From Modestobacter sp. VKM Ac-2982 (GTDB lineage: Bacteria; Actinomycetota; Actinomycetes; Mycobacteriales; Geodermatophilaceae), in assembly GCF_026967935.1 (NCBI RefSeq), contig NZ_JAPVBL010000004.1:1-64000 (forward strand): a stretch of 64,000 bases of DNA. Reading direction: 5' to 3'. The notes under the pieces were generated by a model that made no database searches, had not been told where the DNA came from, and worked only from the letters and a program-made list of their open reading frames with translations. Below are positions 24,057 through 34,841 of the stretch, piece after piece; the stretch's first letter is position 1; every line of letters begins with the position of its first letter. A program made the position numbers and the translations under genes.

Positions 24057-25939
24057 GGGGTCAGCCCGCCGGCGGCGCGCTTGCGCAGCGAGATCGCCAG
24101 CTGCTCGAGGTCCATCAGCTTCTTGAACGCGCGCATGTACTCGTCCTGAGCCTCGATCGGGTTGGTCCGCTGCAGCTTGCCCTTGAGCGCGGCGATCTCC
24201 CGGACGGTGGCCATCTCGTGCAGCCGGGCCATCAGCGCGTTGACGTAGGTCGGGTCGTTCTCCCCCACCGCGTGCAGCGGCTCGACGGCCAGCGCGGTCA
24301 GCATCGCCTTGGCGGTGTCCCGGTCGCAGTGCGCCGTCACCTCCTCCAGCCACGCCGCCCCGCTCGTCGTCGCCCCCGCCGCTCCCCCGGCCGCCGACAC
24401 CGCCGCGGCGACCGCGGCGTAGTCCGGGTGGGTGTAGGAGCTCGGCTCCACCGCGTCGAACTGCGGCCCGGCGATCTCCGGGCACTGCAGCGCCGCCTTC
24501 ACCGCCTCACGCTCGACCTCGACCGCCGCGTCGTCCGGCGTCCGCTGTGGCGTGCGCGGGCGCGACCTCGGGCGCTCGCCGCCGTTCTCCCCGGCCAGCT
24601 GACGCACCCGGGCCACGACCTCGGACTCGTCGGGCAGGCCGAGCAGGCCGGCCAGCCGCCGGGCGTAGGCCGGCCGCAGGGCGTGGTCCTTGATCTGGGC
24701 GAGCAGCGGCGCCGTCTTGTCCAGCGCGGCGAGCCGGCCCTCGACGGTGTCCAGGTCGTACTCGGCCAGGTGCGTCCGCAGCACGAACTCGATCAGCGGC
24801 GTGCGCCGGGCGATCAGGTCACGGACGGCGGCGTCCCCGTGGGCCTGGCGCAGCTCGCACGGGTCGCGGCCCTCCTGCTCGACCGCGACGAAGGTCTGGG
24901 CGACGAAGCGCTGGTCCTCCTTGAACGACTTCATCGCCGCCGCCTGGCCGGCCGCGTCGCCGTCGAAGGTGTAGACGACCTCCCCGCGGAACTCGTCCTG
25001 GTCCATCAGCAGCCGGCGCAGCACGTTGATGTGCTCCGGCCCGAAGGCGGTGCCGCAGGAGGCCACCGCCGTGGTCACGCCGGCGACGTGGCAGGCCATC
25101 ACGTCGGTGTACCCCTCGACGACGACGGCCTGGTGGTTGCGGGCGATGTCGCGCTTGGCTCGCTCCACCCCGTAGAGCACCGAGCTCTTCTTGTAGAGCG
25201 GGGTCTCCGGGGTGTTCAGGTACTTGGGGCCCGGGTCGTCGTCCATCAGCTTGCGGGCGCCGAAGCCGATGACGTCGCCGGTCAGGTCGCGGATCGGCCA
25301 GAGCAGCCGGCGGTGGAACCGGTCGATCAGCGTGCCCCGGGAGGACTCCTTGGCCAGCCCGCCGGTGACCAGCTCGTCCTGGGTGTACCCCAGGCCGCGC
25401 AGGTGTCGGGTGAGGGTGTCCCAGCCGCCGGGGGCGTAGCCGCAGGCGAAGTCCAGGGCCACCTGCCGGTCGAAGCCGCGGTCGGCGAGGAACGAGCGGG
25501 CCGGGGCGGCCTCCGGCGTCATCAGCTGGGCGGCGTAGAAGTCGGCGGCCGCGGTGTTGGCCGCCACCAGCCGGGCGCGCTGCCCGGCCTGCGCGCGGCT
25601 CGGTCCGGCGGTGGCCCGGCCGCCATCGTCCTCGTACTGGAGCTGCACCCCGGCGCGGCCGGCGAGCAGCTCGACGGACTCGGCGAAGGACAGGTGGTCG
25701 ATCTCCTGGACGAACCGGATGACGTCGCCACCGACCCCACAACCAAAACAGTGGTACAGCCCGCGCGAGGGCGTGACCTGGAAGGACGGCGACTTCTCGT
25801 CGTGGAACGGGCAGAGCCCCTTGAGGCTCCCGCCGCCGGCGCGCTTGAGCTGCAGGTGCTCGCCGATGATCTCGTCGATCTTGGTCCGCTCGCGGACCAG
25901 CGCGATGTCCGCGGCGCGGATGCGCCCCCGCCCGGCCAT
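24053..25939 (-). CDS. dnaG: DNA primase
   Basis: This 628-residue primase has the expected order: zinc-binding domain with CPFHDEKSPSF and CFGCG (within the first 70 residues), catalytic core with TOPRIM motifs VVEGYTDVMA and FDGDAAGQAA (about 260-320), and a C-terminal helicase-binding domain. It lays RNA primers at replication forks. The ATG at 25939 overlaps the stop of the upstream gene as ATGA; a longer in-frame extension is not coding. The dgt gene that often precedes dnaG in actinobacteria is not here. Confidence 0.97.
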   Translation of the reverse strand: MAGRGRIRAADIALVRERTKIDEIIGEHLQLKRAGGGSLKGLCPFHDEKSPSFQVTPSRGLYHCFGCGVGGDVIRFVQEIDHLSFAESVELLAGRAGVQLQYEDDGGRATAGPSRAQAGQRARLVAANTAAADFYAAQLMTPEAAPARSFLADRGFDRQVALDFACGYAPGGWDTLTRHLRGLGYTQDELVTGGLAKESSRGTLIDRFHRRLLWPIRDLTGDVIGFGARKLMDDDPGPKYLNTPETPLYKKSSVLYGVERAKRDIARNHQAVVVEGYTDVMACHVAGVTTAVASCGTAFGPEHINVLRRLLMDQDEFRGEVVYTFDGDAAGQAAAMKSFKEDQRFVAQTFVAVEQEGRDPCELRQAHGDAAVRDLIARRTPLIEFVLRTHLAEYDLDTVEGRLAALDKTAPLLAQIKDHALRPAYARRLAGLLGLPDESEVVARVRQLAGENGGERPRSRPRTPQRTPDDAAVEVEREAVKAALQCPEIAGPQFDAVEPSSYTHPDYAAVAAAVSAAGGAAGATTSGAAWLEEVTAHCDRDTAKAMLTALAVEPLHAVGENDPTYVNALMARLHEMATVREIAALKGKLQRTNPIEAQDEYMRAFKKLMDLEQLAISLRKRAAGGLTP

Positions 25940-26418
25940 CAGCCCGCCGCCGCGGCGATGCGCCGCCGGCCCAGCACGAACTCGAACCACAGCAGGAAGA
26001 CGGCCGAGTCCAGCGGGAGGCCGGGCTCGGTGGTCAGCGTGGGCCGCGGCGACCAGCCGCCGGTGGTGCCGCTCTGGGCGAGCTGGCGGCCACCGCTCTC
26101 GTAGCGATGGGTGCCCTTCCGCACCGACGTCCTCACCCCGTCGACGGCCAGGCCGTCGAGCTCCATCGTCCAGGTGCCCTTCCACGCCGAGACCTGGCGG
26201 GCGCGCAGCCGCACGCTCTCCGCCGGTTCCTGTGCCCATCGCCCGACCAGCTCACGGATGCCCTGCCGCTGGAAGGCCCAGTGCCGGTTCCCCACCTCGG
26301 CCGTGGCCTTCTCCTTCCAATTGGCGGCGCGCAACGTCGCCACCACGGCACCGTCGGAGAGCACCGGGACGACGCCCCGCTCGGTGCCGTGCGACCCGCT
26401 CTTGCCCAGCTCCAGCAT
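25939..26418 (-). CDS. Hypothetical protein upstream of dnaG
   Basis: This 159-residue protein has predicted beta strands and a tryptophan-rich pattern (NWKEKATAEVGNRHWAF, WKGTWTMEL) and ends in a hydrophobic segment followed by basic residues (FLLWFEFVLGRRRI). The strand-rich layout could be a tubby/LURP-like fold, which is only a guess. ATG 26418 has a modest ribosome site. Its stop overlaps the dnaG start, so it is part of the primase operon. Confidence 0.7.
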   Translation of the reverse strand: MLELGKSGSHGTERGVVPVLSDGAVVATLRAANWKEKATAEVGNRHWAFQRQGIRELVGRWAQEPAESVRLRARQVSAWKGTWTMELDGLAVDGVRTSVRKGTHRYESGGRQLAQSGTTGGWSPRPTLTTEPGLPLDSAVFLLWFEFVLGRRRIAAAAG

Positions 26419-26426
26419 GGTGCTCC

Positions 26427-27056
26427 TCAGCCGATCCCGGGTGCTCCGGCGACGCTCTCGCCGGTCGCGCGGTAGAGCAGGTAGGCGGCGGTCTCCCGCA
26501 TGATGTAGCGGAACTGGGTGGTGCGGGTCTGCACGGCCGGCCCCTGCCGGGTCGGTGAGCTCCATGCGTCCAGCCCGGCGTCCTCGGCCATCCGCTCGGC
26601 GCGCATCGCGTGCCACGGGTCGCTGACCAGGACGGCGCTGTCCCAGTTCCGGGCGTCGAACTCGGCGGCCACCGCGCGCACGCTCTCCAGCGTGTCGACG
26701 CCCTCCGGCACGGCCAGCAGCGCATCCGTCGGCACGCCGGTCTGGGCCAGGTAGTCGCGGCCGGCCTCGGCCTCGGAGAACTCGTCGCCGGTCGCCTTGC
26801 CGCCCACCGTCACGATGACCGGGGCCACACCCTCCTCGTAGAGCTCCCGGGCGTGCTCCAGCCGGGCCTCGAAGATGGACGACGGGACGCCGTTGTACTG
26901 CGCCGAGCCCAGCACCACGATCGCGTCGGACGTCGGGCGTGCGTCCTGCCGGGCGATCCACCAGATGGCCGAGGCCGTGGACGCAGCCAACAACAGGGCC
27001 GCGGTCACCGCTGCCCCGAGCACCCGGACGACCAGTCGCCCCGCCACCGCTGCCAC
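26427..27056 (-). CDS. DUF218/SanA-type membrane-anchored protein
   Basis: This 209-residue protein has one N-terminal membrane segment (about 10-32) and a DUF218 domain with SDAIVVLGSAQYNG, VTVGGKATGDEFSEAEAG and VSDPWHAMRA motifs. The domain lies outside the membrane. Relatives such as SanA and YdcF affect envelope integrity; the reaction is not known. It ends 8 bp before the 159-residue gene and may be co-transcribed with dnaG. Confidence 0.85.
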   Translation of the reverse strand: MAAVAGRLVVRVLGAAVTAALLLAASTASAIWWIARQDARPTSDAIVVLGSAQYNGVPSSIFEARLEHARELYEEGVAPVIVTVGGKATGDEFSEAEAGRDYLAQTGVPTDALLAVPEGVDTLESVRAVAAEFDARNWDSAVLVSDPWHAMRAERMAEDAGLDAWSSPTRQGPAVQTRTTQFRYIMRETAAYLLYRATGESVAGAPGIG

Positions 27057-27126
27057 CCGTCATGGGTACCACGGCCGGCTGGCACCGGCGGAGCCCCTGG
27101 GGACGGCGTGCCGCCTGCGTCTGGGC

Positions 27127-27585
27127 TCACCCAGCAGCGCTCGTGCCGCAGACCTTCGTACCGCCCTCGGGCACGACCGTCAGCTGGCTGGTCGTCACCG
27201 CGCCGTCGTCGTCCCAGCGGACGTCGACCAGCTGCACCGGCTCCCCGTCGACCTCGCTGTCGCTCGCCCCGGTCACCGTCGGGGTGCCCGGCTGCAGGTA
27301 CTGGTCGGCCAGGTCGGCGGGGGCCACCCGGGCGCGCACGTCGTCGCAGACGAGGCCGTAAGCGGTCTCCAGGTCACCCTGGCTCAGCGCGGCGGTGAAC
27401 ACCCCCGCCACCTCGCGCGCCTGGTCCTCACCGGACCCCTTGAAGAACGGCATCAACGCGACCATGACCACCGCGACCAGCACCGTCGCCCCGAAGATGC
27501 CGATCAGCAGCTTGTTGTGGTTCTGCGGGGTGCCGGTGTGCAGCGGCGCCGGGTCGTCGTCGTAGAGGAAGGGACCCTGGGTCAC
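27127..27585 (-). CDS. Membrane-anchored DUF4878-like protein
   Basis: This 152-residue protein has a short cytoplasmic N terminus, one membrane helix (about 26-47, LLIGIFGATVLVAVVMVALM) and an outer domain starting with an NTF2-like helix (EVAGVFTAALSQGDLETAYGL) and a later VxVRWDDDG strand. This is the layout of lipoprotein-like NTF2-fold domains in actinobacteria. It lies 22 bp downstream of dusB on the same strand. Function unknown. Confidence 0.75.
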   Translation of the reverse strand: MTQGPFLYDDDPAPLHTGTPQNHNKLLIGIFGATVLVAVVMVALMPFFKGSGEDQAREVAGVFTAALSQGDLETAYGLVCDDVRARVAPADLADQYLQPGTPTVTGASDSEVDGEPVQLVDVRWDDDGAVTTSQLTVVPEGGTKVCGTSAAG

Positions 27586-27607
27586 CGCTGGACTCCTGTC
27601 GTGGTGC

Positions 27608-28765
27608 TCATCCGCCGCTCACCAGCAGCTCGGCCCCGGCCGGCGGCCGGGGGTCGTCGCGGTCGGCCAGCCAGCCCTCGGGCAGGGCGACCGGCCGTGG
27701 CGGGGTGGTGCGCCCGCGGGGCGCCCCGAGCACGCCCTGGGGGTAGGGCTGGTCGGGGATCGAGTCGAGCAGGCCGGCGAGCTCGTCGAGCCCGGAGACC
27801 ATGGCCAGTGCCCGACGGACGTCGGAGGCGACCGAGAAGCCCTTGAGGTACCAGGCGACGTGCTTCCGGAAGTCGCTGCAGCCGTGCACCTCGCCCTGGT
27901 CGGCCGCCAGCAGGGTGGCGTGCCGGTGCATGATCTCGGCGACCTGCCGGAAGGTGGGCATCGTGCGGTCCGGCGAGCCGGCGAAAGCCGCGGCCAGATC
28001 GCCGAACAGCCACGGTCGGCCCAGGCAGCCCCGGCCCACGACGACGCCGGCGCAGCCGGTCTCGGCGACCATCCGCAGCGCGTCGTCGGCCTCCCACAGG
28101 TCACCGTTGCCGAGCACCGGGATGGACACCTCCTCGACCAGCCGGGCGATGTGCGACCAGTCGGCGGTGCCGCTGTAGAGCTGGTCGGCGGTGCGCCCGT
28201 GCAGGGTGATCGCCGCGGCGCCCTCGTCCTGCGCGATCCGGCCGGCGTCGAGGTAGGTGACGTGCTCGGCGTCGATGCCGACCCGGGTCTTGACCGTCAC
28301 CGGGACGTCGCCGGCGGCCTGCACCGCGGCCCGGACGATGTTGCCGAACAGCCGGCGGCGCCAGGGCAGGGCCGAGCCGCCGCCCTTGCGGGTCACCTTG
28401 GGCACCGGGCAGCCGAAGTTGAGGTCGATGTGCGCCGGGCGGGTGCCGGCGACCTGCTCGTCGACGAGCATCTGCACCGCCCGCCCGACGGTGGCCGGGT
28501 CGACCCCGTAGAGCTGCACGCTGAACGCGTCGGCCTCCCCCGGGGCGGCCTGCACCATCTTCAGCGTCTTGGCGTTCCGCTCGACCAGCGCCCGGGTGGT
28601 GATCATCTCGCACACGTAGAGCCCGGCCCCGAACTCCCGGCACAGCGTCCGGAAGGCGGGGTTGGTGATCCCGGCCATCGGGGCGAGCACCACGGCGGGG
28701 TCGACCGTCAGCCCACCGAGCTGCAACGACGGCAGCGCCGTCGCGCGCGAGAGGGTGCTGGTCAC
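27608..28765 (-). CDS. dusB: tRNA-dihydrouridine synthase
   Basis: This 385-residue flavin enzyme reduces uridines in tRNA D loops. It shows the FMN barrel start VLAPMAGITNPAFR, the catalytic-cysteine region NFGCPVPKVTRKGGGSAL, KTRVGID, and the C-terminal helical tRNA-binding domain with FRKHVAWYLKGF. Length and motifs fit the DusB/Nifr3 group. The gene lies between the dnaG neighbourhood and glyS, as in related actinobacteria, and starts at ATG 28765 close to the left inverted repeat of the 29006 cassette. Confidence 0.95.
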   Translation of the reverse strand: MTSTLSRATALPSLQLGGLTVDPAVVLAPMAGITNPAFRTLCREFGAGLYVCEMITTRALVERNAKTLKMVQAAPGEADAFSVQLYGVDPATVGRAVQMLVDEQVAGTRPAHIDLNFGCPVPKVTRKGGGSALPWRRRLFGNIVRAAVQAAGDVPVTVKTRVGIDAEHVTYLDAGRIAQDEGAAAITLHGRTADQLYSGTADWSHIARLVEEVSIPVLGNGDLWEADDALRMVAETGCAGVVVGRGCLGRPWLFGDLAAAFAGSPDRTMPTFRQVAEIMHRHATLLAADQGEVHGCSDFRKHVAWYLKGFSVASDVRRALAMVSGLDELAGLLDSIPDQPYPQGVLGAPRGRTTPPRPVALPEGWLADRDDPRPPAGAELLVSGG

Positions 28766-28813
28766 GACCCCAGGGTAGGTGGGCGCGGGGTGTGCCTGGG
28801 CTCACGGCCGCGA

Positions 28814-28845
28814 GGCGGGTCAACCCGGCTGACCTGACGTTGAGC
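28814..28845. repeat. Left 32-bp inverted repeat of a gene cassette
   Basis: These 32 bases are the exact reverse complement of 30113-30144. The inner part also starts an imperfect hairpin (arms 28831-28845 and 28861-28875, one mismatch). Together the two ends enclose a single gene. Confidence 0.85.
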
Positions 28846-30112
28846 CGTGCCGTGACCCGGCTCGACGTCAGGTCACGTGGGTCAACCCGGTCGGCGCCTA
28901 CCGGGTCCCCGGCTGGAGCGCCCGCCGATGTCCACCGGTGAGCGCCCCGTCCACCGGTGGCTCCGGGGGCGCGCCCGTGGGCCGGCGGGTGGTCAGGCTG
29001 CTCGGATGACCGTCCCGGTGCCCGTCCCGATGGCCGTCGACGAGCCCGGGCGTCGTCGGTTGGGGGTCTTCACCACCGCTGAGCTCGCCGCTGCGGGGAT
29101 CGGGGAGAGCGAGGTCCGGACGGCAGTACGGGCCGGGACGTGGGTGCGGCTGCGCACCGGCGTCTTCATCACCGCGGCCGATCTCGCCGAGGTCGAGCGG
29201 ACCGGACGACGCCCTGGGCTCGACGCGGTGGCCGTCACCGCCGGCCTGGCCCGGTCGTCCGCCGTCCTGAGTGGTGCGACGGCCGCATGGGTCTGGGGGC
29301 TGCCCCGTCCGAGGTCCGCCCCGCCGACGGTCGAGCTGACCGATCCGCACCGGTGGCGCCGTGGGCGTGGGTGGCTGATGACCCGGGCCGCACTGCCGGC
29401 CGACGAGGTCACCGTGCGTGGCGCCTACCGGGTCACGACGGCGGCGCGCACCGTCGTCGACCTCGCCCGGCACTGGCCGGAGGTGGACGCCGTGGCCGCC
29501 GTCGATGCCGCCCTGCTACGCGGGCTGACCACGCGCGACGAGCTGGGCCGGGTGCTGGAGAGGCAGGCGTGCGTGCCCGGCATCCCGCGGAGCGTGCGGG
29601 TGGTCGCACTCGCAGACGGCCGGGCCGAGTCGTGGCTGGAGACCCAGGGCCGGATGACGGTTGCCGCGCTCGGCCTGCCGCCGTTCGTCCCGCAGGTGGA
29701 GCTCCGGGTCGACGGGAGGCTGGTGAAGGTCGTCGACGGCTGGTACGCCGAGCAGGCCGTGGCCCTCGAGTTCGACGGCCGGGTGAAGTACCGCCGTCCG
29801 GCGTTCGGCCGGACCCCCGAGGACGCGCTCTGGCAGGAGAAGCGGGCCGAGGACCAGCTCAGGTCCCGGGGTGTCCGGTTCGTCCGCGCCGCAGCGGTCG
29901 ACCTGGGCGCCGGGCGTGCCGAGTTCGACCGGCTGGTCCGACGGATGCTGTCCACCCCCGGACCGGCGACCCGGAGCTGGACCGAGGTCCCCCGAGCCAC
30001 CGGCCGGCCCCGAGACCGATGCGATGGGGACGACGGGTGGCTGGCCCGGGCCGACGACCTGGTCGGCGCAGGTCGAGCCGGTCGACCTGACGTTGAGCCG
30101 CGCCGTGACACA

Positions 30113-30144
30113 GCTCAACGTCAGGTCAGCCGGGTTGACCCGCC
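30113..30144. repeat. Right 32-bp inverted repeat of the cassette
   Basis: Exact reverse complement of 28814-28845. It also forms the second arm of a local hairpin with 30088-30103 and could act as a transcription terminator between the 29006 gene and glyS. Confidence 0.85.
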
Positions 30145-30168
30145 CGGCAGCAGCCCGGGGCGCCCTGC

Positions 30169-31581
<1,413 letters not shown>

Positions 31582-31660
31582 GGGGGCTCCATCCGGCTGG
31601 GGTGTCGGCGAGTGACCCCCAGACGTTAGCCGCCGGAGCGACGCCGCCCGGCCACGGGCG

Positions 31661-31924
31661 TCAGTTCCCGGCGGCGGTCGGCACCCGCCGGTCCGCCCCC
31701 AGCGCGTGCATCACCAGCTTTCGGACGGCGATCACCAGGGCGACGCCCAGCAGGCCGCGGAAGGTGAGCTCGCCGGCGAGCCGGATCAGGCCGGCGGCGA
31801 TCAGGAAGTCGAGCAGGACGCCGAACGCCAGCAGGACGTCACGCAGCCGCACCAGCGTGATCAGGCCCGAGACCAGTCCCAGCACGGCCACCAGCAGTGC
31901 GGCGTCCTCCAGCAACGGGCTCAT
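31661..31924 (-). CDS. DUF1622-associated small membrane protein
   Basis: This 87-residue protein has three hydrophobic segments (about 10-27, 32-52, 60-76) with a basic turn, indicating an integral membrane protein. ATG 31924 follows GGAGAG. It lies 16 bp downstream of the DUF1622 gene on the same strand, so the two membrane proteins are probably made together. No known function. Confidence 0.7.
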   Translation of the reverse strand: MSPLLEDAALLVAVLGLVSGLITLVRLRDVLLAFGVLLDFLIAAGLIRLAGELTFRGLLGVALVIAVRKLVMHALGADRRVPTAAGN

Positions 31925-31940
31925 GCCGGCTCTCCACGGT

Positions 31941-32387
31941 TCACGTCCGGTCACCGCCGGCGCGCCCATCCTCGCGTTCGCGGCGCCTCTCGTCGTTCTT
32001 CTCGACCTCTTCGCGTTCCTCGGCGATCTCCTTGCCCAGGAAGTAGTTCAGCGCGGTCCGGATGGCCGCGATCGCGGCGAGCTTGCCGATCTCCTCGAAC
32101 GACGGCGCGATGGCGGTGCGCAGGACGTCGCTGGCCAGCTGGAACTCCAGGCCGAGCAGCAGGTAGCGGGCCAGCCCCAGCCGGACCCGGACGAACTCGT
32201 CGCGGTGCCGGCCGCGTACGGCAGCGCGGACGAACTGGACGGTGGCGATCACCGCGCCGATGAAGATCACGATCGCCCCGACGGCCTCGACCAACCGGAT
32301 GAAGAGGTTCACGTAGTCCTCGAGCAGCTCCTCGGAGAGGAAGCTGTGGGGGAACCCGGTCGTCTCTTCTGCTGCCAACACGTCCAC
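31941..32387 (-). CDS. DUF1622 membrane protein
   Basis: This 148-residue protein has two or three membrane segments (YVNLFIRLVEAVGAIVIFIG; then LGLARYLLLGLEFQLASDVL) and a highly charged C-terminal tail of about 30 residues (KEIAEEREEVEKNDERRR). The family is widespread with unknown role. The GTG start near 32387 is preceded by AGGGA; a second GTG two codons on is possible. It is divergent from the chemoreceptor gene. Confidence 0.8.
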   Translation of the reverse strand: MDVLAAEETTGFPHSFLSEELLEDYVNLFIRLVEAVGAIVIFIGAVIATVQFVRAAVRGRHRDEFVRVRLGLARYLLLGLEFQLASDVLRTAIAPSFEEIGKLAAIAAIRTALNYFLGKEIAEEREEVEKNDERRREREDGRAGGDRT

Positions 32388-32523
32388 GGGGCGGTCCCTG
32401 CCCCGGTGGCGGTCGGCCTACTCCCCGGCGGTGGTCACAGGAGGGTCGCGCGCTGCCGATCTCGGGGGCGCACACACGCGCGCGGCACACGCGGGCAGGA
32501 GCGCACCTCCGAGAGGCCACCCC

Positions 32524-34497
32524 ATGACCGGCACCCGCCTGGCCACCGCCCTGCGCCTGCGCTCCCTCCGCGCGCTGCTGGTCCTGGTCGTGCTCGCCTG
32601 CTCCACGATCCCGCTTGCCGGCCTGGGCGTCTTCGCCTGGCAGCGGAGCGAGGGCGACTGGGTCCGCAACTCCGGCGAGCTGCTGCAGAGCGAGGCCCGG
32701 TCGACGATCGACAAGATCGACCGGAACCTGTTCGAGCGGTACGGCGACGTGCAGGCCTTCGCGTTCAACCCCGACGCCTCCGCCGACCCGGCCACCGTCG
32801 GGCAGGCCGCGGACTTCTACAGCACCAACTACGTCATCTACGACCTGCTGCTGGTGGTCGACCTGACCGGTCGGGTGGTGGCCGGCAACAGCGTCACCGG
32901 GGACGGCGAGGCGGTCGACCCGGCCGCCTACGCCACCGCCGACCTGTCCACCCGGCCGTGGTTCTCCCAGGCGCTGGCCCTGCCGGCCGGCCAGACGTAC
33001 GTGCAGGACCCCGAGGTCGACCCGCTGGTCAGCGCAGCCACCGGCCGGGACGACGCCACCCTGGTGTACGCCGCACCGGTCTACGGGCCCGACGGCAGCG
33101 TGCAGCGGCTGTGGGTCAACTGGGCCTCGGTGCCGCGGGTGATCGGTCAGATCATGGACGAGCAGGTCGCCGGGCTGGCGGCCCGCGACCTGGACGTCAC
33201 CGCCCAGCTGCTGCGCAGCGACGGCGTCGTCCTGGTCGGGCCCGGCGCCGAGGACGGGCTGGACCTGGCCGCGGCCGGCTCGCCGGCCGCCACCGCGCTG
33301 GTCGCCGGGGGCTCGGGCCACGGCACGGACGACCTCGCCGACGGCACCGGCCAGGACGTCGAGCAGGTGCGCGGCTGGTCGGCGTCGCAGGGAGCGCTCG
33401 GGTTCGCCGGCTACGGCTGGGGCGTGGTGCTCAGCGAGGACCTGGCGGACGCCGTCGCGCCGGCGTCCTCCCTGCTGCGTGCCGTGCTGCTGGTCGCCCT
33501 GCTCGTCGCCGCCGTCGTGGCCGTCCTCGCCCTGCTCGTGGCCCGTGCCCTCACCCGGCCGCTGGACCGCGCAGTGGGCGCGCTTGAGCTGGTCGCCGCC
33601 GGCGACCTGCGGCCTCGGCTGCCCGAGTCGGGCACCGACGAGGTGCGCACGCTGGCGGTCGCGCTCAACCGGTCGCTGGAGAACATGGGCAGCGCGCTCA
33701 GCGATCTGCGGAACCGCACCAACGACCTGTCCGGGGCATCCGACCAGCTGCGCGGCCTGTCCGACGCCGTCGCCCGCGACGCCGCGCGCGGCACCGAGGT
33801 GGCCGGCGCGGCCCGGGCCGCCACCGAGGCCGTCAGCGACAACGTGCGCACGGTGGCCGCCGGCGCCGAGCAGATGGGGGCCTCGATCCGGGAGATCGCG
33901 CACTCGACGTCGGAGGCCGCCCGGGTGGGCGCCTCGGCGATGGCGGCCGCCCGGGAGACGACGGCGATGGTGGCCCGGCTCGGTGAGTCGTCCCGGCAGA
34001 TCGGTGACGTCGTCGGCACGATCACCTCGATCGCCGAGCAGACCAACCTGCTCGCGCTCAACGCCACCATCGAGGCGGCCCGGGCCGGCGAGGCCGGCAA
34101 GGGGTTCGCCGTGGTCGCCGGCGAGGTCAAGGACCTCGCCGCGGAGACCCAGCGGGCGACCGAGGACATCGTCCGGCGGGTGGAGGCCATCCAGACCGAC
34201 ACCGCCGGCGCCGCGGCGTCGATCGCCGGGATCGCCGCGGTGGTCGAGCAGGTCAACGACTTCCAGCAGACCATCGCCTCGGCGGTGGAGGAGCAGAGCG
34301 CGACGACGGCGGAGATGAGCCGCAACGTCGCCGAGGCGGCCAGCGGCACCGACGGCGTCCGGGCGAACGTCCGCTCGGTGACCGAGGCGGCCCGGTCCAC
34401 CGCCGGCTCCACCGAGTCGACCCGGGAGACGGCGGCGGCGCTGGCCACGGTCACCGAGGAGCTGCGGGAGCTGGTCGCCCGCTTCCAGCTGCCCTGA
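32524..34497 (+). CDS. Methyl-accepting chemotaxis protein, Cache-HAMP
   Basis: This 657-residue chemoreceptor has an N-terminal membrane helix (about 17-38), a periplasmic Cache-type sensor (about 40-310), a second membrane helix (about 322-347), a HAMP domain, then a long cytoplasmic coiled coil with the signalling tip [20 protein letters not shown]. It should report a ligand to CheA/CheW, implying the organism is motile. ATG 32524 has GAGAGG upstream. Other chemotaxis genes are not in the window. It ends 3 bp from the convergent ABM-domain gene. Confidence 0.93.
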   Translation: MTGTRLATALRLRSLRALLVLVVLACSTIPLAGLGVFAWQRSEGDWVRNSGELLQSEARSTIDKIDRNLFERYGDVQAFAFNPDASADPATVGQAADFYSTNYVIYDLLLVVDLTGRVVAGNSVTGDGEAVDPAAYATADLSTRPWFSQALALPAGQTYVQDPEVDPLVSAATGRDDATLVYAAPVYGPDGSVQRLWVNWASVPRVIGQIMDEQVAGLAARDLDVTAQLLRSDGVVLVGPGAEDGLDLAAAGSPAATALVAGGSGHGTDDLADGTGQDVEQVRGWSASQGALGFAGYGWGVVLSEDLADAVAPASSLLRAVLLVALLVAAVVAVLALLVARALTRPLDRAVGALELVAAGDLRPRLPESGTDEVRTLAVALNRSLENMGSALSDLRNRTNDLSGASDQLRGLSDAVARDAARGTEVAGAARAATEAVSDNVRTVAAGAEQMGASIREIAHSTSEAARVGASAMAAARETTAMVARLGESSRQIGDVVGTITSIAEQTNLLALNATIEAARAGEAGKGFAVVAGEVKDLAAETQRATEDIVRRVEAIQTDTAGAAASIAGIAAVVEQVNDFQQTIASAVEEQSATTAEMSRNVAEAASGTDGVRANVRSVTEAARSTAGSTESTRETAAALATVTEELRELVARFQLP

Positions 34498-34500
34498 GCG

Positions 34501-34776
34501 TCAGTCGGTGAGGTAGACGCCGGGCTCGTCCAGGGCGTGCACCCACACCGGCGCCCCGGCGACCTTCACCTCGGCCGCGGACAGGCCCCGGCGGTAGGAG
34601 CCGACGCCGTCCCAGCTGGTGCAGAGCGCGAACAGCTCCGGGTCGTCGGCGGACCGGCCGAGTTCGCCGCGGACGAACCCGAGGCGCTCGCGCAGCGCGG
34701 CCAGCAGCTCGTCGGCGGCGGTCAGGAACGCCGGGACGGTGGCTTCGGGGACCCGCAGACGGGTGACGGCGAACAC
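34501..34776 (-). CDS. ABM-domain protein (antibiotic monooxygenase fold)
   Basis: This 91-residue dimeric alpha-beta barrel-type protein reads VFAVTRLRVPEATVPAFLTA at its start, then a later FALCTSWDGVGSYRRGLS segment, the layout of the ABM family; members include heme-degrading and quinone monooxygenases. GTG 34776 lies 12 nt behind GGAGGAGG, a rather long spacing; a TTG at 34812 would put the ribosome site inside the gene. Divergent from the SmtB-like repressor and sharing its operator region, so it may be metal-regulated. Confidence 0.65.
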   Translation of the reverse strand: MFAVTRLRVPEATVPAFLTAADELLAALRERLGFVRGELGRSADDPELFALCTSWDGVGSYRRGLSAAEVKVAGAPVWVHALDEPGVYLTD

Positions 34777-34806
34777 CGGGGCCAGCTTCCTCCTCCGACC
34801 GGAGGT

Positions 34807-34821
34807 TGACAACGGTTCTCA
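34807..34821. promoter_or_regulatory. Zur/SmtB-type operator candidate
   Basis: TGACAAC-G-GTTCTCA is a 15-bp inverted repeat with one mismatch, similar to actinobacterial Zur and Fur boxes (TGAxAATxATTxTCA type). It lies in the 65-bp gap between the ABM gene and the SmtB-like gene, so it could control both. Confidence 0.5.
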
Positions 34822-34841
34822 GCGACTCGGACGATGACGCC

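Noticed and set aside
28814-30144. Cassette as a classical insertion sequence
   Set aside because: Perfect inverted ends are present, but there is no transposase and no target-site duplication at the borders.
31951-33903. 650-codon minus-strand frame opposite the chemoreceptor
   Set aside because: Mirror frame of the chemoreceptor gene with no recognisable motif; the chemoreceptor has complete domains.
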